Shown here: positions 1 to 5,960 of the stretch, piece after piece
Layout: the number at the start of each line of letters is the position of its first letter
Numbering within the stretch: position 1 is the first letter of the stretch
From: Aquiluna sp.
Lineage (GTDB): Bacteria; Actinomycetota; Actinomycetes; Actinomycetales; Microbacteriaceae
NCBI GenBank assembly: GCA_023260495.1
Contig: JALQVB010000024.1
Span: 1-13,528, forward strand
Length of the DNA: 13,528 bases
Reading direction: 5' to 3'
Notes under the pieces: generated by a model
What the model saw: only the letters and a program-made list of their open reading frames with translations
What the model was told of the DNA's origin: nothing
Database searches by the model: none
Program-made: the position numbers and the translations under genes

Positions 1-387
1 GCCCTCGTTCTTGATCTCGCCAAGTCCATCGATTGGGTTGCCCAGCGGGTCCACAACGCGGCCGAGGAAGCCATCGCCTACTGGAACCGAGAGCACCTCA
101 CCGGTGCGGTAGACCTCCATGCCCTCTTCGATAGAGGAGAACTCACCGAGGATAACCACACCGATCTCGCGCTCGTCGAGGTTTAGCGCCAGTCCGATGG
201 TGCCATCGGCGAAGCGCAGCAGCTCATTGGCCATTGCGCTAGGCAGACCCTCAACGTGAGCGATGCCGTCAGCAGCGTCGGTTACGTAACCGACTTCCTG
301 CTTGTCTGAGGCCTTTGGCTCATAGGTAGATACGAAATCCTTCAGGGCATCCCGAATCTCATTCGGGCTGATCTTTAGCTCTGACAT
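1..387 (-). CDS. atpA: ATP synthase F1 subunit alpha, N-terminal part (gene runs off the left edge)
   Basis: The alpha subunit forms, with beta, the catalytic hexamer head of F1Fo ATP synthase on the cytoplasmic face of the membrane. It holds the non-catalytic nucleotide sites. Only the first 129 codons are in the window. They begin MSELKISPNEIRDALK and cover the N-terminal beta-barrel. Family signatures are GYVTDAADGIAHVEGLP near residues 33-49, MANELLRFADGTIGLALNLD near 52-71, and GRVVDPLGNPIDGLG near 109-123. The reading frame stays open to base 1, so the Walker A region and C-terminal domain lie outside. The ATG at 385-387 is preceded by a clear AGAGG ribosome binding site five bases upstream. 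It follows atpH after 33 bases, the expected order, and atpG, atpD and atpC would be expected beyond the edge. Assignment is certain; only the truncation by the window limits it. Confidence 0.97.
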   Translation of the reverse strand, partial: MSELKISPNEIRDALKDFVSTYEPKASDKQEVGYVTDAADGIAHVEGLPSAMANELLRFADGTIGLALNLDEREIGVVILGEFSSIEEGMEVYRTGEVLSVPVGDGFLGRVVDPLGNPIDGLGEIKNEG

Positions 388-420
388 GGGTTCCTCTTAT
401 TCCTCGTATTTAGTTTCAGC

Positions 421-1209
421 TCAGCCGAGCTGCAATCTTGCGTTTACTAGTTTGGTTAGGACGGTTCCATCGATGACCTCGCCACCAATGGTTACGTGAA
501 CGCCGCCCAATACTTCTGCATCCACCTCAACGTTGAGCTGCAGTTCGCGGCCGAAGGCCTTGGCCAGCGCCTTGCCAAGCCTCTCCAGCTGCTCAGCCGA
601 AAGTGCTTTGGCAACTCTGATGTGAGCCACGGACTCGCCGGCGAACTCCGCCAACAGTAGGCCATACTCCTCAACCACCTGCGCGAAGCGCTTGTAGCTG
701 CGGGAGTAGACCGCTTGCTTGGCTAGCTCCATAGCCTCCTCGGAGACCTTGCCAGAGAGCAGGTTCTGCACCAGCTTCTCCTTGCCCTCGCCTGAAGCTC
801 GGGTGGAGGAGAGTGCCAGCTCGAGTTCTGCATCCTGGCCGGTCAGCTGCTGGATGCCAAAGAGCTCGGCCTGCAGGGCATCTAGGTTCTTGCTCTGGGC
901 CGCAACGGCGCGCACTCCCAACACCTCGAAGGTGGCGGCAAGGTCGCGAGTTGCTGACCAGCGCAGTGAAGCGCCATAGCGAGCTAGGTCCTTGGCGGCA
1001 TCGCTCAGCCCGGCAAACACCTTATTGACCACTCCATCCTTGGTTTGCTGCTCGGCGGAAGGATCCGAGAGCAGTGACCGAAGCTGCGCCGAAGACTGCA
1101 GCGCATTGGAGATGGCGAATAGCTCGAGGGCTAGTCGCAGGTCAATTCCTGACAAGCCATCGAGCTTCTGCTGGATGGCTTGACGTGCCTGACGGGTGCT
1201 GGATGCCAT
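421..1209 (-). CDS. atpH: ATP synthase F1 subunit delta (long actinobacterial form)
   Basis: Delta (OSCP family) caps the F1 head and ties it to the peripheral stalk made of subunit b. At 262 residues the protein is much longer than the roughly 177-residue E. coli delta but close to the length I expect in Actinobacteria. The C-terminal signature is clear: DAEVLGGVHVTIGGEVIDG at about residues 230-248, followed by a terminal LVNARLQLG. The remainder is predicted to be helical. Residues about 43-108 and 129-193 resemble each other, as if the N-terminal helical region had been duplicated; this is treated as a finding. The ATG overlaps the atpF stop by one base (TAATG), with GGGAAGG about ten bases upstream inside the atpF end, so coupled translation is likely. 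In mycobacteria, from memory, b and delta are fused into one protein; here they are separate genes. Confidence 0.95.
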   Translation of the reverse strand: MASSTRQARQAIQQKLDGLSGIDLRLALELFAISNALQSSAQLRSLLSDPSAEQQTKDGVVNKVFAGLSDAAKDLARYGASLRWSATRDLAATFEVLGVRAVAAQSKNLDALQAELFGIQQLTGQDAELELALSSTRASGEGKEKLVQNLLSGKVSEEAMELAKQAVYSRSYKRFAQVVEEYGLLLAEFAGESVAHIRVAKALSAEQLERLGKALAKAFGRELQLNVEVDAEVLGGVHVTIGGEVIDGTVLTKLVNARLQLG

Positions 1210-1745
1210 TACTTAGCCGCCTTCCCTTCAAGCTCGGCGATGAAGTCATCGACGACCTTGTTGGCTACTGCATCTTCCTGCAGCTTTGCTCCCACGATTC
1301 TGGATGCAAGTTCAATAGCTAGAGCTCCAACCTCACCCTGAAGGGCACGTGCCGCTGCATCACGCTCGGCGATCAGGGCGTTCTTGCCCTGCTCTACCAG
1401 GCGCTCTGCATCGGAAGATGCCTGTGCCTTCAGTTCGGCAAGTATCTGAGCTCCCTCAGCCTTGGCCTCCTCGCGAATGCTGGAAGCCTCAGCACGAAGT
1501 TGCTCCTGCTCTGCCAATACCGATGCGGTGCGGTGCTCGGCGGCCTTCTGGGCCTCCTCTGCTTCCGCGAGGCGCCCCTCAATTGCTTTGGCGCGCTCAT
1601 CCAGCATCTTCTTGAAGTTAGGGAGAACCTTGAACCAGAAGAACGTGAGCAAAACCACAAATACGACCGACGACCAAATGATGTCGTAGTCGGCTGGCAG
1701 AAGCGGGTTCTTAACCTCTTCTGCTAGAAGGATTCTGCTGATCAT
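1209..1745 (-). CDS. atpF: ATP synthase Fo subunit b
   Basis: Subunit b forms the peripheral stalk that holds F1 against rotation. The 178-residue protein has the family layout: a short N-terminus, one membrane segment at about residues 22-42 (DIIWSSVVFVVLLTFFWFKV), the PNFKKMLDERAKAIEGRL transition, then a long charged helix rich in Ala, Glu, Lys and Gln to about residue 150 that should form a coiled coil. The C-terminus (VVDDFIAELEGKAAK) would contact delta. It starts ten bases after the atpE stop. The bases before the ATG show no convincing Shine-Dalgarno, and an in-frame TAG lies two codons upstream, so the start cannot be moved further out. Reinitiation by ribosomes finishing atpE is a reasonable inference. 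Its stop overlaps the atpH start. Confidence 0.96.
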   Translation of the reverse strand: MISRILLAEEVKNPLLPADYDIIWSSVVFVVLLTFFWFKVLPNFKKMLDERAKAIEGRLAEAEEAQKAAEHRTASVLAEQEQLRAEASSIREEAKAEGAQILAELKAQASSDAERLVEQGKNALIAERDAAARALQGEVGALAIELASRIVGAKLQEDAVANKVVDDFIAELEGKAAK

Positions 1746-1755
1746 GATCTAAGAC

Positions 1756-1986
1756 TTAGGCGAAGATGAACGGGGTGGCTAGACCGATAAGCGCAAGCGC
1801 CTCGGTAAAGGCGATACCAAGCCACATGGTGACCTGTAGTCGACCTGCTAGCTCTGGCTGACGGGCGATGGACTCGATGGTCTTGGAGACCACTAGACCT
1901 ACACCGATACCAGGACCAATTGCCGCTAGACCGTAGCCAACGACTGCGATGTTGCCGGATAGCTCGGCGATGTTTACTGCGTCCAC
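1756..1986 (-). CDS. atpE: ATP synthase Fo subunit c (proton-carrying ring)
   Basis: Subunit c forms the rotating membrane ring that carries protons. The 76-residue protein is a two-helix hairpin. Helix 1 contains the glycine repeat GPGIGVGLVV (residues 24-33). The polar loop is ARQPE (41-45), which contacts gamma and epsilon. Helix 2 carries the ion-binding glutamate, Glu62, in AFTEALALIG. The extra polar residues typical of sodium-binding rings (a Gln in helix 1 and a Ser after the Glu) are not seen, so proton coupling is inferred. Glu62 matches the residue bound by diarylquinolines in mycobacteria, but the residue two positions later is Leu here where M. tuberculosis has a different residue (Ala-Tyr follows the Glu there, from memory). 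The start is GTG (1984-1986), with GGAAGG seven bases upstream. It lies 21 bases after atpB. Confidence 0.97.
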   Translation of the reverse strand: MDAVNIAELSGNIAVVGYGLAAIGPGIGVGLVVSKTIESIARQPELAGRLQVTMWLGIAFTEALALIGLATPFIFA

Positions 1987-2007
1987 TTTATTTCCTTCCG
2001 TGGTTGT

Positions 2008-2835
2008 TTAGTGTTCGTCTGCCAATGCCAACTGGATGTAGACAGTGGTCAGAAGTGTGAATACGTAGGCCTGCAGAACGGCCACCAGAATCTCGAAGAG
2101 AGTAAAGGCGAAACCGAACAGCAGGGTGCCGGCGCCGAAGAGCTGCATGAACCCTTCGGCATTGAAGAAGAAGTACTGGGTTGCCGAGAAGCACAGCACC
2201 AGCAAAAGGTGTCCGGCGATCATGTTCATCAGAAGACGAAGTGCGAGAGTGACCGGACGAAGAATAAAGGTGGAGAGGAACTCAATCGGAGTCACCAGGG
2301 TGTAGAAAGCAACTGGGACGCCAGAGGGGAACAGTGAGTTCTTGAAGAATTTCAAACCGTGCTTGCGAATACCTGCATAAATGAATGTCACGTAAGCGGC
2401 GGCAGCCAACACCAGTGGAACGCCCACTACGGAGGTGCCAGCGATGTTTGCAAACGGAATGATTCCGGTGATGTTCATGCCCAACACCATGAAGAAAATG
2501 GTGGTTAGCAGCGGTAGGAAGCGCTCTCCGTCTTTTTCACCAAGCTGATCGTGAGCAATGGATTTGCGCACAAAGTTCAACGCCATCTCGCCGAGCAGCT
2601 GGAAACGACCTGGAACAACGTTGCCGGTTTTGACTGATTTGCGGAACTTATTGGTCCACAGCCAGAACAGCACGATTAGCAAGACCATAACAATCAACCT
2701 GATCATCATGATGCGGTTTATCTCGAACGGGGTGCCTTCAAAAAGGAATGCCGGCGGGTAAAACTCCGCAATTGTTGGAGCATGGAACTCGCCTTCTTCG
2801 GCTTCGGCCGTCAACAGGCTGATTGCTGTAAACAG
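2008..2835 (-). CDS. atpB: ATP synthase Fo subunit a, probable CTG start
   Basis: Subunit a forms the two proton half-channels beside the c ring. The protein is strongly hydrophobic, with five or six membrane segments. The essential arginine lies in RPVTLALRLLMNMIAGHLLL, Arg193 if counted from the TTG at 2812-2814 and Arg200 from the start proposed here. The C-terminal helix holds AVLQAYVFTLLTTVYIQLAL. Start choice: the only standard start near the N-terminus is TTG at 2814, which has no Shine-Dalgarno. Seven codons upstream, CTG at 2833-2835 has GGGGAG exactly seven bases before it. It adds a short hydrophobic lead (FTAISLL) before TAEAEEGEF, and an in-frame stop lies at 2851-2853. I therefore prefer CTG, giving 275 residues; the shorter form would be 268. 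The function is certain and the exact start moderately so. The gene leads the atpBEFHA run. Confidence 0.93.
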   Translation of the reverse strand: MFTAISLLTAEAEEGEFHAPTIAEFYPPAFLFEGTPFEINRIMMIRLIVMVLLIVLFWLWTNKFRKSVKTGNVVPGRFQLLGEMALNFVRKSIAHDQLGEKDGERFLPLLTTIFFMVLGMNITGIIPFANIAGTSVVGVPLVLAAAAYVTFIYAGIRKHGLKFFKNSLFPSGVPVAFYTLVTPIEFLSTFILRPVTLALRLLMNMIAGHLLLVLCFSATQYFFFNAEGFMQLFGAGTLLFGFAFTLFEILVAVLQAYVFTLLTTVYIQLALADEH

Positions 2836-2842
2836 GTCAGTT

Positions 2843-2848
2843 CTCCCC
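2843..2848 (-). promoter_or_regulatory. Ribosome binding site deciding the atpB start
   Basis: On the mRNA strand these bases read GGGGAG and are followed by the seven-base spacer AACTGAC and then CTG. No ATG, GTG or TTG lies at a usable distance downstream in any frame matching atpB; the in-frame TTG is 28 bases away. This is the main support for a CTG start. Confidence 0.65.
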
Positions 2849-2855
2849 GGTCAGG

Positions 2856-2870
2856 GCGACCTAGGGTCGC
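2856..2870 (-). promoter_or_regulatory. Perfect short hairpin in the atpB leader
   Basis: The transcript reads GCGACC CTA GGTCGC: a perfect six-base-pair stem, five of the six pairs G-C, with a three-base loop. It ends eight bases before the atpB Shine-Dalgarno. No T-run follows on either strand, so it does not look like an intrinsic terminator. It could be an mRNA stabiliser or processing site, or could affect ribosome loading at atpB; that is inference. Confidence 0.45.
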
Positions 2871-2893
2871 ACGAGATGTTGGATTTCTCCAAG

Positions 2894-2928
2894 AGTTTAC
2901 AAGACTAACTGGCCAGATTTACAGCCAA
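2894..2928 (-). promoter_or_regulatory. Weak candidate promoter in the atpI-atpB gap
   Basis: The 109-base gap between atpI (stop at 2945) and atpB (start at 2835) is the longest in the window. It is AT-richer than its surroundings. TTGGCT (2928-2923) could serve as a -35. TAGTCT (2907-2902, 15-base spacing) or TAAACT (2899-2894, too far for the same -35) could be a -10 of the TANNNT type. Neither pair is good. An internal promoter for the ATP synthase genes would make sense, but the sequence gives only weak support. Confidence 0.2.
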
Positions 2929-2944
2929 TTCCCAAAAAAGGACA

Positions 2945-3349
2945 CTAATTCTCGACAGCAGGCAATTTGGCACTCAGCACCAAATATGAATCAACTGCCA
3001 GCCCACCCAAAACCGACGCCACAACGGCGAAGAAAAACATTGGCCCCGAGATAAAAGTGGCCGACTGCAATAGCCCCATCAGAACTGCGAACAACAGTAA
3101 TTTGATTAGCCAACCGCCGAGCACCATGCCGTAAAACCCGCCGAGCGGCAACTTAGCCCCGATGCTAATGCTCAGGATTGTCATGGCCCCAAAGACCGCC
3201 GCCACGGCCGCCCCAATCAGCGCCGAGTAGAGCCCAGGGGTTCCATAAATCAGAAAGCCAATTCCGCCACCGGCTACGGCAACGGCAGCAGCCAACAGCA
3301 GCGAGAGCTTCAGCGCCTTGCTAAAAAGCGCCGCACTAGTTGTTGGCAT
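2945..3349 (-). CDS. atpI: AtpI-like small membrane protein of the ATP synthase operon
   Basis: This 134-residue protein is almost entirely hydrophobic, with four predicted membrane segments at about residues 13-35, 41-63, 74-95 and 103-126, the hairpin-pair layout of the ATP synthase protein I family. Proteins of this family are thought to help c-ring assembly or ion supply but are often dispensable, and sequence conservation is poor. The call therefore rests mainly on topology and on its place directly before atpB, matching the small membrane gene (Rv1303) at the same spot in M. tuberculosis, from memory. The ATG at 3347-3349 has AAGGAAG four bases upstream and lies inside the 3' end of the wecA-type gene, with a 14-base overlap. 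Translation is therefore probably coupled to that gene rather than to atpB. Confidence 0.8.
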   Translation of the reverse strand: MPTTSAALFSKALKLSLLLAAAVAVAGGGIGFLIYGTPGLYSALIGAAVAAVFGAMTILSISIGAKLPLGGFYGMVLGGWLIKLLLFAVLMGLLQSATFISGPMFFFAVVASVLGGLAVDSYLVLSAKLPAVEN

Positions 3350-4454
3350 GTTTCTTCCTTCGGTTATTTAGCCTGGTAATCACTGGCCAGTAGGTATGCA
3401 GTAGGGCAATTATCTGCCAAAGACCGAAGACCACCAAAACCTGGGGCAAATCCAACCAGAAGAACAGCAGCAACGTAGTCGAGACAAACGCGGTCCAGTG
3501 ATAGAAGACCAGGACGGTTCCTCGATGCGAGTGCCCGATGTCTTGAAGCAGATGGTGCAGGTGTTCCTTGTCCGGCGCAAACGGCGACTTGCCTCGGCGG
3601 AGCCGTCGCACGACTGCGAGCAAGAGATCAAGCAGGGGCAAGATGAGAACAAAAACGGGCAGCACCAGTGGAATCAGCGCCGGCAGCAGATCGTTTCGAG
3701 TGACAGTGGCAGGATCAATAGACCCGGTAACTGTGATGGCCGAAGTTGCCATCAGCAAACCAAGCAGCATTGAGCCAGAGTCGCCCATGAAGATTTTCGC
3801 CGGTCGCCAATTATGTGGCAGGAATCCTGCGACCATTCCTAAGACCACAGCTCCCAGAAGTCCAGCAGTTGAGAAGTAGTTGGTCGGTGAGGTCTGCTGG
3901 GCCAACAAATAGGTATAGACGAAAAAGGCAAAGGTTCCGATTCCAACGACCCCTGCGGCAAGGCCGTCTAGGCCATCAATGAAGTTCACCGCGTTCATGA
4001 TCAGGACGACCAGAAAAACGGTTATCGCCAGAGAGACGCCGAAGCTGCCCACCGTCAATCCACCAATTGGCAGTGAAACAATCTGGATGCCGGAAGAAGC
4101 CAGGATCCAGGCGGCCGCCATCTGGCCTCCCATTTTGGCTGTCCAGTCGAGTTCAATCAGATCATCCAGGATTCCGATAACCACGATTACGCCGGCGGCA
4201 CCGAGGATTGCCCAAATGGGTCCCGGGTTAAGAAATATCGACTCAAACCAGCCGAATGAGGCTGCGGTCAGAAAGCCCGCGGTTAGCCCAATGAGCATTG
4301 CGATTCCGCCAATTCGAGGCGTGGGTGATTTGTGAACATCGCGCTCTCGGATTGCAGGGTGGATGTTGTAGCGCTTAGCTACAAAGCGCACGCCCCAGGT
4401 TGCGAGGTAGGTGACTACTGCGGTGATAAGTGCTACCAGCAGATAGGCGCGCAC
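3336..4454 (-). CDS. wecA: Undecaprenyl-phosphate GlcNAc-1-phosphate transferase (WecA/TagO/Rfe type)
   Basis: This is a multi-pass membrane enzyme of the MraY/WecA superfamily. It moves a sugar-1-phosphate, most likely GlcNAc-1-P from UDP-GlcNAc, onto a polyprenyl phosphate on the inner face of the membrane, starting a wall polymer or glycan linker. Motifs seen: RDVHKSPTPRIGGIAM (38-53), the Asp-Asp pair in GILDDLIELD (Asp97-Asp98), NFIDGLDGLAAG (157-168), FMGDSGSMLLG (222-232) and HLHHLL (298-303). The last histidine motif favours the WecA branch over MraY. Length, 372 residues, is normal. It starts with GTG overlapping the sua5 stop by one base (TAGTG), with AGAGG upstream, and overlaps atpI by 14 bases. 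Which polymer it serves cannot be told from the window. The same neighbour is found before atpI in mycobacteria. Confidence 0.93.
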   Translation of the reverse strand: MRAYLLVALITAVVTYLATWGVRFVAKRYNIHPAIRERDVHKSPTPRIGGIAMLIGLTAGFLTAASFGWFESIFLNPGPIWAILGAAGVIVVIGILDDLIELDWTAKMGGQMAAAWILASSGIQIVSLPIGGLTVGSFGVSLAITVFLVVLIMNAVNFIDGLDGLAAGVVGIGTFAFFVYTYLLAQQTSPTNYFSTAGLLGAVVLGMVAGFLPHNWRPAKIFMGDSGSMLLGLLMATSAITVTGSIDPATVTRNDLLPALIPLVLPVFVLILPLLDLLLAVVRRLRRGKSPFAPDKEHLHHLLQDIGHSHRGTVLVFYHWTAFVSTTLLLFFWLDLPQVLVVFGLWQIIALLHTYWPVITRLNNRRKKHANN

Positions 4455-5116
4455 TACTCGACCTCTAACTCCACATTGCCAATCACGGAACGAATTCGAT
4501 CGAGCGAGATAGCGCCCTTGCGCAGCACGCGAATTGGCTCACCATCGCGCACCTGAGTGAGATCCAGGATTGTGGAGGCCTCCCCTTTAGGTGACGCTCC
4601 GCCGTCTAGGTAAACCGACACCTTGTCGCCGAAGTAGTCAACCGCCTGCTGCACATTGACCGCAGCCGGTTCGCCAGTCAGGTTTGCACTGGAGACAGCT
4701 AGCGGACCGACGTCCTCAAGCAGCGCAAGCGTAATCTTGTGGTCTGGCACACGCAGCGCAACGGTGCCCTTGGTCTCCCCCAAGTCCCACTCGAGGGAGC
4801 GCTGAGCTTTGAGGACCATGGTCAGCGCACCGGGCCAGAAGGCAGCGGCCAGTTGGTTTGCCACCAGCGGCAAGTCAGCCGCGAGCGCGGATAGCGTCTC
4901 AACCTTTGGAATCAATACCGGTGGTGGCGAGGTGCGCTCCCGACCCTTGGCATTGAGTAGTGCCTCGACGGCCTTTGGGTTGAAGGCATTGGCAGCAATG
5001 CCGTAGACCGTATCGGTTGGCACAACCACCAATTCAGGACGATCGAGGGAAACCTTGGCAAGGCGAAAACCAGTCAGCAACTCTGTGTCTACCGAACAGT
5101 CGTAGACATTTGCCAT
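4454..5116 (-). CDS. tsaC: Threonylcarbamoyl-AMP synthase (Sua5/TsaC family)
   Basis: The enzyme makes threonylcarbamoyl-adenylate from threonine, bicarbonate and ATP, the first step of t6A formation at position 37 of ANN-decoding tRNAs. The 220-residue protein is a single YrdC-type domain. Motifs seen: VVVPTDTVYGIAANAFN (30-46), KGRERTSPPPVLI (57-69), FWPGALTMVLKA (93-104), TVALRVPDH (118-126) and PLAVSSANLTGEPAA (138-152). There is no extra C-terminal Sua5 domain, so it is the short TsaC-like form, although sua5 is also a common name at this locus. It starts with ATG seven bases after the prmC stop and overlaps the wecA-type start by one base. The pairing of prmC with sua5 is common in bacteria. 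Threonine, its substrate, is the product of genes upstream in the same run. Confidence 0.94.
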   Translation of the reverse strand: MANVYDCSVDTELLTGFRLAKVSLDRPELVVVPTDTVYGIAANAFNPKAVEALLNAKGRERTSPPPVLIPKVETLSALAADLPLVANQLAAAFWPGALTMVLKAQRSLEWDLGETKGTVALRVPDHKITLALLEDVGPLAVSSANLTGEPAAVNVQQAVDYFGDKVSVYLDGGASPKGEASTILDLTQVRDGEPIRVLRKGAISLDRIRSVIGNVELEVE

Positions 5117-5123
5117 GACCTAC

Positions 5124-5960
5124 CTACTTCCTTATGGCCGAGACGGCGCGCAGTCGCCCCACTGCATCCGGATGAACAGAGACTCCGCGCCAACCTGCCT
5201 CCAATAGTAATTCACGCACCGCATCTGATTGGCCGTCGGCATGCTCCAAAATCATCATTCCCCCAGGGCGCAGAACGATCTGACCGAGCGAGACGAGTTC
5301 CCGGATAGCGTCCAGCCCATCTGGACCGGAGTAGAGAGCTAGCTCTGGATCGTAGTTGTAGACCTCGGGGTCAATCGGAACTGCGGCAGCAGGAATGTAG
5401 GGAGGGTTGGAAACCAGCAGGTCTAGACCACTGAACTTCATCAACTCTTCCAAGAAGTCGCCTTGGATGAGATTCACCGCCGCACCGCAGTTGGCGATGT
5501 TTTCGGCAGCATATTCAAACGCCGCCTCCGATAGCTCGATTGCGTGCACTGTGGCGTCAGTCTCGAGAGCCAGCGCGATCGCGATTGCACCGCTACCAGT
5601 TCCAGCATCAACAGCCACCGGTGAGCCTGGGATAGCCCGCAGGTAGTCAATGCCCAACTGCGCAACCATTTCGGTTTCAAATCTGGGCACAAAGACACCG
5701 GGGCCTACCTTGAGCTCAAGCGAGCGAAATGGGGCAAAGCCAAGGATGTGCTGCAGTGGCTCTCGGGACTGTCGTCGGATGACCGCGCCTTCAAAGAGGG
5801 CTGGATCAACCTCAGCACCGGTTATTGCCATCGCCTGAAGCTCACCTCTGGATACCTTTAGAAAGTGGCTGAGCAGCAACTCCGCATCGGCCTGGAAGGA
5901 AGCAATTCCGGCAGCCTGAAAGCGACCGGCTATCGAAGCGATGGCTTCGTCCAGCCTCAT
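5124..5960 (-). CDS. prmC: Release factor glutamine N5-methyltransferase
   Basis: PrmC (HemK) methylates the glutamine of the GGQ motif in release factors 1 and 2, improving peptide release. The 278-residue protein has an N-terminal helical release-factor-binding domain containing REPLQHILGFAPFRS (66-80), then a Rossmann-type methyltransferase domain. The SAM-binding motif is AVDAGTGSGAIAIAL (116-130). The catalytic NPPY motif is in LLVSNPPYIP (181-190), and DPELALYSGPDGLDAIREL follows. The usual VPRPETE motif reads VPRFETE here (91-97), a Pro-to-Phe change in a normally conserved position; I think this occurs in relatives but cannot confirm it. The ATG overlaps the prfA stop in an ATGA junction. 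No strong Shine-Dalgarno precedes it, so translation probably depends on prfA, keeping the modifier in step with its substrate. Confidence 0.96.
   Translation of the reverse strand: MRLDEAIASIAGRFQAAGIASFQADAELLLSHFLKVSRGELQAMAITGAEVDPALFEGAVIRRQSREPLQHILGFAPFRSLELKVGPGVFVPRFETEMVAQLGIDYLRAIPGSPVAVDAGTGSGAIAIALALETDATVHAIELSEAAFEYAAENIANCGAAVNLIQGDFLEELMKFSGLDLLVSNPPYIPAAAVPIDPEVYNYDPELALYSGPDGLDAIRELVSLGQIVLRPGGMMILEHADGQSDAVRELLLEAGWRGVSVHPDAVGRLRAVSAIRK

Noticed and set aside
1756..1986. Possible sodium-type c ring
   Set aside because: Glu62 is followed by Ala-Leu, not Ser-Thr, and helix 1 lacks the partner Gln, so the sodium-site pattern is absent.
2856..2870. Hairpin before atpB as an intrinsic terminator of the upstream block
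   Set aside because: No T-run follows on the transcribed strand or on the other strand, and it sits right against the atpB ribosome binding site.
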